Under the pieces are notes generated by a model. It saw nothing but the letters and a program-made list of their open reading frames with translations. It was not told the origin of the DNA and ran no database searches. The position numbers and the translations under genes are program-made. This document shows positions 13,811-20,465 of a stretch of DNA of 20,465 bases, one piece after another (the stretch's first letter is position 1; each line of letters opens with the position of its first letter). Origin of the DNA: Candidatus Mediterraneibacter colneyensis (lineage in GTDB: Bacteria > Bacillota > Clostridia > Lachnospirales > Lachnospiraceae); assembly GCA_019114745.1 (NCBI GenBank), contig DXEY01000027.1, positions 1 through 20,465 on the forward strand, in the 5' to 3' direction.

Positions 13811-14506
13811 GTGGTGGAGCAGATTTTAGCGGAGCGGATTTTGATCATAGAGGACGATGATGTGCTGGCGGAGGGAGTAAAGCTCAATCTGGAACTGGCC
13901 GGATTTTCCGCGGCAGTTGCGCCGGCTCTGAAGGAAGCGCAAAACAGGATTGAACAGGAGGACTGGGCGCTGATGCTCCTGGATGTGAATCTTCCGGATG
14001 GAAGCGGGGTCGGATTTGCTGAAAAAGTGCGGAAGACGAAGGACATCCCCATTATTTTTCTGACGGCGAAAGATATGGATCAGGATATTATGCGGGGATT
14101 TGAAGCAGGGGCGGACGACTACGTTACAAAACCGTTCCATATCCAGATCCTGCTCCAGAGAGTGAGAGCCGTGCTGAAAAGATACCGTGCGGGCAGTGAG
14201 AAAAAAGCCCGGGTAAAGACGGGGAATCTGGAGATCGATTTCCAGTCGTGGCAGCTCAGGAAAGACGGCAGGGAGATCGCCCTTACTCCGACGGAATTTC
14301 GCCTGCTCCGAAAGTTTTGTGCAAACCCCGGGATTGTCCTGACGAGGGATGCGCTGCTGGAGGAATTGTGGGATAAGGACGGTCATTTTGTAGATGAACA
14401 TACATTGACGATATTCATCAGCAGGCTTCGCACGAAAATAGAGGATGAGAACCATGCGTATATTAAAACCATATACGGCACAGGTTACCAGTGGATAGGA
14501 GAATAA
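13811..14506 (+). CDS. OmpR-type response regulator of an ABC-transporter module
   Basis: 231-aa response regulator. The receiver domain has IIEDDDVL, phospho-acceptor Asp58 in LLDVNLPDGSG, IFLTAKD and YVTKPF. The winged-helix effector domain (about 133-231) contains ALTPTEFRLLRKFCANPGIV and EHTLTIFISRLRTKIE. The start is one of two adjacent GTG codons (13811 or 13814) after AGAGGAAGGGGG (13796-13807); I kept the first. The kinase starts one nucleotide after this stop codon. With the ABC transporter genes downstream the arrangement resembles peptide-antibiotic sensing modules, so its likely target is the promoter region before 15609. It is divergent from the YgjP-type gene. Confidence 0.92.
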   Translation: MVEQILAERILIIEDDDVLAEGVKLNLELAGFSAAVAPALKEAQNRIEQEDWALMLLDVNLPDGSGVGFAEKVRKTKDIPIIFLTAKDMDQDIMRGFEAGADDYVTKPFHIQILLQRVRAVLKRYRAGSEKKARVKTGNLEIDFQSWQLRKDGREIALTPTEFRLLRKFCANPGIVLTRDALLEELWDKDGHFVDEHTLTIFISRLRTKIEDENHAYIKTIYGTGYQWIGE

Positions 14507-14507
14507 A

Positions 14508-15455
14508 ATGGAACAAAGGACAGTGCTTCTGACGGCAGCCGCATGTCTGCTGCTGATCGTGATAACAGGGACCGGCATCTGGCTTTTTATGAGAAAGAGA
14601 TTCGTGTCTTACACAGAGGCAGTATGCCGGAGTATTGACGGTATACTGGCAGGCAGAGGCGTGGAATTGTTTGATGTGGATGAAGATACACTCCTGTCAA
14701 AAGTCCAGATGAAGCTGAAGAGGCTGGAGGAGATCACCGCTGCTCTTGCGGCGGACAGCGAGAGGAGCAAACAGGAGGTGCAGGGGATCCTCTCCGATCT
14801 GTCCCATCAGTTGAAAACACCGGTTTCTAATGTGATGATGTACTGCGATACGGCGATGAACCCGGCTCTGTCGGAGGCTGAGCGTGCCCGCTGTATGGAA
14901 ATCCTGAAAGGTCAGGTGGAAAAGCTGGATTTTCTCGTACAGGCGATGATACGCATGGCGAGGCTGGAACAGAATATGATCGTGCTCCACCCGGACAGAG
15001 TGAGGAGTTCGGAACTGCTGCGCAGGGCGGAGGGGGATATCCGTGCTGAGGCTGAGGCGAAAGACATCACCGTGGAGGTGGAGTGCGGGAAAGATTCGTT
15101 TCTTTATTGTGACGAGAAGTGGACGGCTGAGGCGCTGCTCAATATACTGGACAACAGCGTGAAATATTCTCCCGCAGGGAGCCGCATCACGATTTGTTCC
15201 GAGCGTCTGGAGAGCTATACGAAGATACAGATCACGGATGAAGGCATGGGGATATTGCCGGAGCATGCGGCGGATGTGTGCAAGCGTTTCTTCCGTGAGG
15301 AGAGAGCGGCGAAGGTGGAAGGCCTGGGAATCGGTCTTTATCTGACCCGGGAGATACTGGAAAAAGAAAGCAGTTATCTGAAGATACATTCTGTGAGGGA
15401 GCAGGGGACGACGGTTTCCGTGTATCTGCCAAATGCAGCGGAAACAGAAGGGTGA
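14508..15455 (+). CDS. Histidine kinase with a single N-terminal membrane helix
   Basis: 315-aa sensor kinase, short for its class. One clear hydrophobic segment (residues 6-27, LLTAAACLLLIVITGTGIWLF) follows only a few residues, so virtually nothing is exposed outside the cell. A cytoplasmic coiled linker leads to the H box DLSHQLKTPV with phospho-acceptor His100. The N box is NILDNSVKYS, the G1 box DEGMGI, and the G2 box GLGIGLYL. AGGAG (14497-14501) precedes the ATG. With no sensor domain, signal input probably comes through a partner protein, and the ABC permease encoded downstream is the obvious candidate, as known for BceS-type kinases; that link is inference. A strong terminator follows the gene. 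Confidence 0.9.
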   Translation: MEQRTVLLTAAACLLLIVITGTGIWLFMRKRFVSYTEAVCRSIDGILAGRGVELFDVDEDTLLSKVQMKLKRLEEITAALAADSERSKQEVQGILSDLSHQLKTPVSNVMMYCDTAMNPALSEAERARCMEILKGQVEKLDFLVQAMIRMARLEQNMIVLHPDRVRSSELLRRAEGDIRAEAEAKDITVEVECGKDSFLYCDEKWTAEALLNILDNSVKYSPAGSRITICSERLESYTKIQITDEGMGILPEHAADVCKRFFREERAAKVEGLGIGLYLTREILEKESSYLKIHSVREQGTTVSVYLPNAAETEG

Positions 15456-15464
15456 CGGATATGT

Positions 15465-15503
15465 CCGGCAAAAGGAGCTTAGTTTCTTTTTGCCGGGCTT
15501 TTT
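15465..15503 (+). terminator. Rho-independent terminator after the kinase gene
   Basis: Stem CCGGCAAAA (15465-15473) / TTTTGCCGG (15488-15496), extended by further pairs toward the loop, followed by GCTTTTTCTTT. It lies ten bases after the kinase stop and separates the two-component genes from the ABC genes, which therefore need their own promoter. Confidence 0.85.
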
Positions 15504-15518
15504 CTTTCTGAGACTTTT

Positions 15519-15608
15519 TTGAAACAATTGTCTGTTATCCTTTATCTGACTCGAATACAGCTTCCGAATATGAGGCTGTAAGTGTAAGAACGGACAGGAG
15601 GACAGAAA
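15519..15608 (+). promoter_or_regulatory. Promoter/leader region of the ABC transporter operon
   Basis: The best promoter candidate is TTGTCT (15528-15533), 17 nt, TCGAAT (15551-15556), both 4/6 matches, which fits an activator-dependent promoter. TTGAAA at 15519-15524 is an alternative -35 without a good -10. A near-perfect 9-bp inverted repeat TACAGCTTC (15556-15564) / GAGGCTGTA (15572-15580), with one G-T pair, follows. A direct repeat TGTAAG is at 15577-15582 and 15583-15588. AGGAGG at 15596-15601 serves the ATPase gene. This is the expected binding region for the 13811-14506 regulator. Confidence 0.4.
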
Positions 15609-16289
15609 ATGAGTATTTTGATCGCGGAAAATCTGAAAAAATATTATGGGAAACAGCCCAATATCGTCCGGGCGCTCGACGGCGTCTCCCTGCGGGTAGA
15701 GGAGGGCGAATTTGTCGCTGTCGTGGGGACGAGCGGGAGCGGGAAGTCTACGCTGCTCAATATGCTGGGCGGTCTGGACACGCCGACGGAGGGGAAGGTC
15801 GTCATCGCCGGACAGAATCTTTCCGGTCTGAATGACGAGAGGCTGACGGTGTTCCGCAGGCGGAGGATCGGGTTTGTATTTCAGAATTACAATCTCGTTC
15901 CGATGCTAAACGTCTACGAAAATATCATCCTTCCCGTCTCACTGGACGGGGATCAGCCGGATGATGCATATATCAAACAGGTGATACGCCTGCTGGGGAT
16001 CCGGGAAAAGCTCCTGGAAATGCCGAACAATCTGTCGGGAGGACAGCAGCAGAGAGTGGCGATCGCCAGGGCTCTGGCGGCAAAACCTGCGATCCTTTTA
16101 TGCGACGAACCTACCGGAAATCTGGATTCCCGGACAAGTCAGGATGTGCTCGGACTGATCAAAAGATCGAGCCGCCAGTTTAACCAGACGGTGGTCATGA
16201 TCACGCACAATGAGGAGATCGCCCAGATGGCAGACCGTATCATCCGCATCGAGGACGGGAAAATAGCGGAAAGCAGGTGGGGCGCATGA
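15609..16289 (+). CDS. ABC transporter ATP-binding protein, MacB/LolD/BceA type
   Basis: 226-aa ATPase subunit, full length. It has Walker A GTSGSGKST (40-48), the Q-loop at Gln92, signature LSGGQ (142-146), Walker B ILLCDEP with Asp166-Glu167, the D-loop NLDS, and the switch His200 in VMITHNE. The pattern LDTPTEG and FRRRRIGFVFQNYNLVP places it in the LolD/MacB branch, which powers mechanotransmission-type transporters rather than bulk importers. It overlaps the permease gene by 4 nt (ATGA). Context with a two-component pair suggests removal or sensing of a membrane-active compound, though lipoprotein or peptide handling are equally compatible. Confidence 0.94.
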   Translation: MSILIAENLKKYYGKQPNIVRALDGVSLRVEEGEFVAVVGTSGSGKSTLLNMLGGLDTPTEGKVVIAGQNLSGLNDERLTVFRRRRIGFVFQNYNLVPMLNVYENIILPVSLDGDQPDDAYIKQVIRLLGIREKLLEMPNNLSGGQQQRVAIARALAAKPAILLCDEPTGNLDSRTSQDVLGLIKRSSRQFNQTVVMITHNEEIAQMADRIIRIEDGKIAESRWGA

Positions 16290-18745
16290 AGGGGAGAGCA
16301 CCTCGCAACAACAATGGGAGCAGCATCCGGCAGCTTGCGTGGAAAAGCATTAAGAGCAGCGGGATGAGAAATGTTTTTGTCATACTGACGATCGTGCTGT
16401 CTGTCAGCCTGCTCATGGTAATAGCGCTGTTTTATGCCGGGATGAACACTGCGGAGAAACGGCAGACAGAGCACATGCAGCACGCGATTTACAGCGGACT
16501 TACCCTGAAACAACTGTCCGGTATGGCAGAAGATGAGAAAAGCGCTTACGTGCTTGGCATGAAACAGGGACAGGGCATCGAAATTGATGGGATCATGGTG
16601 TCTCCGGTGGCTTACGGGAGCGAAGCGTTAAAAGACGAAGGCGTGAATATGGAAATCCTCACGCCGTCAAAAGGAGAGGCGCCCCGGGGTGAAAATGAGA
16701 TACTGCTGGCGGATGTCTACTGCGAGCTGGCGGGGATCGATGAAGAGCCGGGAACGGAAGTATCCTTTACCTGGCTCGACGGCACAGAAGAGACGTATAT
16801 CCTCTCGGGAGTATACCAGGCGCAGGAGAACCAGCCGTTTTACAATGTAGTATTTTCAGAGGCGTATGCCCAAAACGGCAGCCAGATGAAAGATATCCCG
16901 TGGCAGGGCGTTGTCTGCCTGGACGGGGCGGGGGAGATGACCCAGACGGAGTTTGAGGATGCGGTTTATTCTTTTGGGGAAGCGTTTGGCGTGGTCAGGA
17001 GAAATATCAATATCAACAACAATTTCCTTGATGCGCTTCCCGGAGGCGAGAAACAGGCGCAGGAGACGGTTGTGATCGCGGGCGTGGGAGCCGGGCTCCT
17101 GTTCGTAAGCGTTCTCGTGATATACAGCGTGTTTTATCTGTCTGTTGTGGGCCGCATCAGGCAGTTCGGGCAGCTTCGGACGATCGGGATGACGCAGCGG
17201 CAGATCCGGCGCATGGTGAGGATAGAGGGCATGTTTTTATGCGCGGCGGGGATCCCCATCGGTCTGCTGATCGGAGGAGTTGTCAGCTATTTTATCCGAC
17301 CGGCGGGATGGAGCTGGAAGAACACACTGGCAATCTCTGCCATTGTCGCCGCGGCGAGCGTGGTTACGGTGCTGTTTTCCGTGCGCAGGCCGGCAAAGAC
17401 AGCGGCGTCCGTCTCACCTGTGGAGGCGGCGAAATACGGAGGATATACCTCCGAAAAGCAGGAGAAACCGGGAAGAAAAAAGCGGGGGAAGATGGCACGC
17501 AGGCTCACTGCGGTAAGTCTGGCTGTGATCAGTAGTGCCAGGAATAAAAAGAAAACCGCTATGACATTTGCATCTCTTGGGATCGGCGGCGTGCTGTTCA
17601 TGCTGGCTGCGTTCTGGGTAAGTTCTACAGACCTGGAAGGGTATGCCAGATCCGGTGAATTTGAATACGGAGAATTTGTGATCGATTACTCCTACAATAT
17701 GTCAGCAACGGCGGAACACGGCCAGATGGAATTGCAGGCAGAGCATCCTATGGACGAGAAACTGATCAGGGAAATCGAAGCGATAGACGGGGTGGAAGAG
17801 GTCGTTCCGGGCAGGGCGCTGGCAGCTGATCTGGAAGCAAACGGCGACGGCGGGAGAGTGACTGTCGGGGAGTTCCCGGAGGAAAAGGAGGAAGAACTCA
17901 ACAGGGTAACATCCCAGGGAACAGTCTCTTATTCGGATATGGTGCAGAATGACGGGATAGTATGTACTGACGGAGAAACGTGGGAGGAGATCTACGGATG
18001 GAAGATACAGGCGGGAGACGAGATGAAGCTGATATGGTATGACGGGCAGCAGGAGCGGGAACGGGAATTTACTGTGACGGCTGTGCTTGACCGCCGTGCT
18101 TTTAATGCGGAAAACATCCTGGGAGCTCCGAACAACCGTGCGTTCTTCTTTCTGCTCCCGGACACAGTTCTCCGGGAGATGGCGGGGAGTACAGATCTGA
18201 CAGAGACTCTTGTGGTAAAGACGGATATGGAAAAGGAGGATGAGATTGAGGATGCCCTGAACCTCCTGCTAGAACAATATCCGTACCTTTCGCTTGACAC
18301 GCTGCGCGAGCAGATGCTCTATACAGAGTCCATGTTCATGCTCCTGTTCTCTGTGCTGGTGGGGCTGAGCCTGTTTATCATCGCGTTTGCCCTTATCAAT
18401 CTGCTGAATACGCTCATTACCAATATCCTGACAAGAGACCATGAGTTCGCCATGTTACAGTCCGTGGGAATGACGAAGAGGCAGCTTTCCGGGATGCTCC
18501 GCACAGAGGGACTCATCCTCGCCGGTGGGAACCTGTTCATAACATTTGTACTGGGGACGGCGGCAGGGTATGTGATGATCTGGATCCTCAGATATTTTGG
18601 GGCGGATTATATGCATTTCGTATTTCCGGTCTGGTTTTTCCTGGGATATGCACTGTTTATTGTATTAGTTCCGGTATTGATAACAGAATATATGGTGAAA
18701 CGGTTCCAGAAGCGGACACTGGTGGAGAGACTGAGGGAGTATTAG
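16286..18745 (+). CDS. Large duplicated FtsX/MacB-type ABC permease
   Basis: 819-aa membrane subunit made of two similar halves. Membrane segments are near residues 29-52, 261-288, 315-337, 347-366, 427-447, 683-712, 741-768 and 778-801, eight in all. Two large extracellular domains lie at about 53-260 and 448-680. Each half has a cytoplasmic coupling-helix motif: GQLRTIGMTQRQIRRMVRIEG (written with its 295-315 context) and AMLQSVGMTKRQLSGML (about 722-738), the duplicated FtsX signature. BceB-type permeases usually have ten helices and one large loop, so this is a different architecture. I chose ATG 16286 overlapping the ATPase stop over GTG 16277. Substrate is unknown; bacitracin- or lantibiotic-like compounds are a guess from context. 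Confidence 0.92.
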   Translation: MKGRAPRNNNGSSIRQLAWKSIKSSGMRNVFVILTIVLSVSLLMVIALFYAGMNTAEKRQTEHMQHAIYSGLTLKQLSGMAEDEKSAYVLGMKQGQGIEIDGIMVSPVAYGSEALKDEGVNMEILTPSKGEAPRGENEILLADVYCELAGIDEEPGTEVSFTWLDGTEETYILSGVYQAQENQPFYNVVFSEAYAQNGSQMKDIPWQGVVCLDGAGEMTQTEFEDAVYSFGEAFGVVRRNININNNFLDALPGGEKQAQETVVIAGVGAGLLFVSVLVIYSVFYLSVVGRIRQFGQLRTIGMTQRQIRRMVRIEGMFLCAAGIPIGLLIGGVVSYFIRPAGWSWKNTLAISAIVAAASVVTVLFSVRRPAKTAASVSPVEAAKYGGYTSEKQEKPGRKKRGKMARRLTAVSLAVISSARNKKKTAMTFASLGIGGVLFMLAAFWVSSTDLEGYARSGEFEYGEFVIDYSYNMSATAEHGQMELQAEHPMDEKLIREIEAIDGVEEVVPGRALAADLEANGDGGRVTVGEFPEEKEEELNRVTSQGTVSYSDMVQNDGIVCTDGETWEEIYGWKIQAGDEMKLIWYDGQQEREREFTVTAVLDRRAFNAENILGAPNNRAFFFLLPDTVLREMAGSTDLTETLVVKTDMEKEDEIEDALNLLLEQYPYLSLDTLREQMLYTESMFMLLFSVLVGLSLFIIAFALINLLNTLITNILTRDHEFAMLQSVGMTKRQLSGMLRTEGLILAGGNLFITFVLGTAAGYVMIWILRYFGADYMHFVFPVWFFLGYALFIVLVPVLITEYMVKRFQKRTLVERLREY

Positions 18746-18753
18746 AAAAAATG

Positions 18754-18783
18754 TAGACAGTGCCCGCCGTATAATGATACAAT
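18754..18783 (+). promoter_or_regulatory. Promoter of the YjdF/DUF2238-like gene
   Basis: TAGACA (18754-18759), 18-nt spacer, TACAAT (18778-18783), each matching five of six consensus positions. Start of transcription near 18790, about 38 nt before the ATG at 18828. A perfect TATAAT at 18770-18775 lies only 10 nt from the same -35 and is less likely to be used. Confidence 0.6.
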
Positions 18784-18827
18784 ATGGCTTAACTACGCAG
18801 ACATTTTTATACAGGGAGTTACAACCT

Positions 18828-19772
18828 ATGAATAAGAATCAAAAGAATCAAAAGCGCGGGAAAGGCAGGCTGCGAAACCTGAGCAAGGCGCTGCGTATGG
18901 AGCTCCGGGAACACAGGAGCTCCTTTCTTGTATACGTTACGCTCCGGGTGCTGGTGATCGTGATGATGGTTCTCCAGCTCCTGAACCGGAATTATGAAAA
19001 CGTGTTCCTGTGTGCGCTTACCCTGCTGCTCCTGATCATGCCCAGCCTGGTGCAGATCACATTCAAGGTGGAACTGCCGACGACTCTGGAGATCATCATA
19101 CTGCTGTTCATCTTTGCGGCGGAGATATTGGGGGAGATCAGCGAGTTCTACCTGGTATTTCCTTTCTGGGACTCGGTGCTGCACACGCTGAACGGATTCC
19201 TGGCGGCGATCGGATTTTCGCTTGTGGATCTGCTGAACCGGAGCGAGCGGACGGTGTTTAATCTTTCCCCGGTATTTACAGCGATCGTTGCGTTCTGTTT
19301 TTCTATGACGATCGGAGTTGTGTGGGAGTTCTTCGAGTTCGGGATGGATCAGATCGGCGGCTATGATATGCAGAAGGATACAGTCATCCATACGATCCGT
19401 TCCGTGGCTCTTGATCCTGCGGGGCGCAATGTCCCCTATGTCATAAACCATATTAAAGAAACGGCGGTGAACGGAGCGGAACTCGGGCTTGGCGGATATC
19501 TGGATATCGGCCTGATCGATACGATGCAGGATCTGATCGTCAACTTTATCGGGGCCCTGGTATTCTCTGTAATCGGTTATTTCTATGTTAAAAATCGCGG
19601 AAAAGGGATTTTTGCAGGAAAATTTATCCCGCGGAGAAAGGCGGCAGACCGGGATTTTCTCAAGATTGCACGGGAGGGGGAAAACAGCTCAACGGCGCCG
19701 CGCGGCGCGGAAGATCAGGTGCCAGATCCCGAAGAAGAGGAAGGCGCCGAGAACCGAGGCGGCGATATATAG
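18828..19772 (+). CDS. Polytopic membrane protein, YjdF/DUF2238-like
   Basis: 314-aa integral membrane protein resembling the YjdF (DUF2238) family of unknown function. A basic Asn/Gln/Lys-rich N-terminus precedes about six membrane segments (near 33-53, 57-75, 87-105, 118-136, 147-167 and 236-253). Conserved polar motifs sit in or beside helices: FPFWDSVLHTLNGFLAAIGF (Asp115, His119), GVVWEFFEFGMDQ (Glu167, Glu170), and GYLDIGLIDTMQDLIVNFIG (Asp230, Asp234, Asn238). Such buried acidic and His residues suggest metal or ion binding, but this is not established. AGGGAG at 18813-18818 supports ATG 18828; an ATG at 18774 lies inside the promoter. The acidic low-complexity tail (residues 288-314) is encoded entirely within the overlap with the opposing gene. 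Confidence 0.8.
   Translation: MNKNQKNQKRGKGRLRNLSKALRMELREHRSSFLVYVTLRVLVIVMMVLQLLNRNYENVFLCALTLLLLIMPSLVQITFKVELPTTLEIIILLFIFAAEILGEISEFYLVFPFWDSVLHTLNGFLAAIGFSLVDLLNRSERTVFNLSPVFTAIVAFCFSMTIGVVWEFFEFGMDQIGGYDMQKDTVIHTIRSVALDPAGRNVPYVINHIKETAVNGAELGLGGYLDIGLIDTMQDLIVNFIGALVFSVIGYFYVKNRGKGIFAGKFIPRRKAADRDFLKIAREGENSSTAPRGAEDQVPDPEEEEGAENRGGDI
18899..18923. repeat. GGAGCTCC hairpin near the start of the DUF2238-like gene
   Basis: GGAGCTCC occurs at 18899-18906 and again at 18916-18923, separated by 9 nt. As each copy is itself a palindrome, the RNA can form an 8-bp GC-rich hairpin about 70 nt into the coding region. It may simply reflect the Glu/Leu/Ser codons used there. Confidence 0.4.
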
Positions 19773-20411
19773 CAGGATGGCGGCGCTGTTGCCGGCAACC
19801 GGGACAAGATCCCGGAATACGACCTGCTGCATGTTGTAGTCAGGATTGATGTAAAACATATTGATCGTGCCGAAGCGGTCGAGCGACAGGTTCAGAAGCT
19901 CGGCTGCCAGGCAGCAGGCGAGGTAAAAGAAGGTACTGTATATAAAAGGACGCAGTGGGAACGCGCGGGATGCCGCGCGGGAAAACAGCGTCTTTTTTCT
20001 GTCGGAATTAATGATGCCGGTATAAGTAATTCCGGCACAGACGCCCAGTATGATAAGGAGGATGTGCCACAGATATGAGTGGGCTGTGAGCGCGGCGATC
20101 GGATAGTGGAGTCCGCTCGTGTCGGCAAACACTGCGATCCCCGCCATGAGGCAGTAGGTCATAAGAAAGACAAGGATCATGCGGCGCAGGGCTTCCCTTC
20201 GGATAAACGGATAAATGACCAGAACATACATGGGGATGCTGCAGAGCTGGAAAGGAAAATACCACCAGTTGTACTGTCCGTGTCCAAGTGTAAATGTCAG
20301 GGTAAACTGCTTCCATATCTCGCTTATGGCCATAAGGATCCCGCAGAAAAAGAAGAATAAGTCTGATCTGTGAGTGAAATATTTTGACGTAACTGTTCTT
20401 TTCATATCCAT
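19689..20411 (-). CDS. Integral membrane protein, possibly YwaF/TMEM164-like
   Basis: 240-aa polytopic membrane protein with six or seven hydrophobic segments. It has the features I associate with the YwaF (TIGR02206)/TMEM164 group: FPFQLCSIPMYV with Cys57, HSYLWHILLIILG with His111 and His116, and INMFYINPDYN near 183-193. TMEM164 is reported as a lipid acyltransferase using Cys and His residues, but I cannot confirm the family or activity from sequence alone. AGAGG at 20419-20423 supports the ATG at 20411; an ATG two codons in is possible. The last 27 codons and the stop overlap the end of the gene on the other strand by 84 bp. The final helix and RAARRR tail lie in that overlap. Confidence 0.72.
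   Translation of the reverse strand: MDMKRTVTSKYFTHRSDLFFFFCGILMAISEIWKQFTLTFTLGHGQYNWWYFPFQLCSIPMYVLVIYPFIRREALRRMILVFLMTYCLMAGIAVFADTSGLHYPIAALTAHSYLWHILLIILGVCAGITYTGIINSDRKKTLFSRAASRAFPLRPFIYSTFFYLACCLAAELLNLSLDRFGTINMFYINPDYNMQQVVFRDLVPVAGNSAAILLYIAASVLGAFLFFGIWHLIFRAARRR
19695..19708. repeat. 14-bp perfect GC palindrome in the convergent overlap
   Basis: GCGCCGCGCGGCGC reads the same on both strands and lies at the very end of the - strand gene, within the 84-bp overlap. It could form a compact stem in either transcript, but there is no T-tract, so it is not a standard terminator. Confidence 0.5.
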
Positions 20412-20428
20412 TTTCGCACCTCTTATAT

Positions 20429-20434
20429 ATTATA
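20429..20434 (-). promoter_or_regulatory. Candidate -10 element of the YwaF-like gene
   Basis: A perfect TATAAT on the - strand lies 18 nt upstream of the ATG at 20411, preceding AGAGG. The hexamer 17 nt further upstream is another TATAAT (20457-20452), not a -35-like sequence, so only the -10 is supported. The window ends 8 nt beyond. Confidence 0.35.
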
Positions 20435-20465
20435 GCGTAAAAATTGCTTTAATTATACTGTATCG

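Noticed and set aside
18770..18775. Perfect TATAAT as the -10 of the DUF2238-like gene
   Set aside because: No -35-like hexamer lies 16-18 nt upstream; the TAGACA-18-TACAAT pair fits better.

Overview
The window reads as low-GC-lineage Clostridia chromosome, most likely a gut Lachnospiraceae-type anaerobe. The grounds are strong AGGAGG-type ribosome binding sites, moderate GC, VanR/VanS-like two-component systems and a cobalamin-dependent diol/glycerol dehydratase cluster close to those of gut Firmicutes. The genus cannot be fixed from sequence alone. No tRNA, rRNA, CRISPR, insertion sequence or phage gene was seen.

Layout. (1) 124-2095 (+): OmpR-type response regulator and four-helix histidine kinase, overlapping by 8 nt. 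(2) 2157-3782 (+): a membrane-anchored MutS-like ATPase with its own promoter; the -35 box overlaps the kinase stop codon and a perfect palindrome covers the -10 and transcription start. A bidirectional terminator-like hairpin follows. (3) 9391-3860 (-): one tight operon, pduC-pduD-pduE-pduG-pduH-pduO: three dehydratase subunits, two reactivase subunits and the corrinoid adenosyltransferase that makes the AdoCbl cofactor. Both reactivase genes start with TTG. (4) 9392-9874: a 483-nt divergent regulatory region with a promoter on each strand, structured leaders, and helically phased TGTGG/CCACA elements upstream of the pdu promoter. (5) 9875-13153 (+): M20 amidohydrolase of the AbgB type, MATE transporter and Maf nucleotide pyrophosphatase, all overlapping. 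(6) 13726-13157 (-): YgjP-type metallopeptidase, converging on maf with a 3-nt gap. (7) 13811-18745 (+): response regulator, a kinase with almost no extracellular part, a terminator, then a MacB/LolD-type ABC ATPase and a large duplicated FtsX-type permease. This resembles a sensing/resistance module in which the transporter could inform the kinase. (8) 18828-19772 (+) and 20411-19689 (-): two polytopic membrane proteins (YjdF/DUF2238-like and possibly YwaF/TMEM164-like) whose 3' ends overlap by 84 bp.

How it works together. The pdu operon would dehydrate 1,2-propanediol to propionaldehyde and/or glycerol to 3-hydroxypropionaldehyde, repair inactivated enzyme and regenerate AdoCbl. No aldehyde- or alcohol-dehydrogenase, shell-protein or transporter gene accompanies it here, so the aldehyde must be handled by genes elsewhere or released. 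PduD nevertheless carries an N-terminal helix-plus-linker like a microcompartment encapsulation peptide. The most distinctive observations are the phased repeats and switchable leader of the pdu operon, the transmembrane MutS homologue with a built-in operator, the kinase-transporter module with no obvious sensor domain, and the tail-to-tail coding overlap at the right end.
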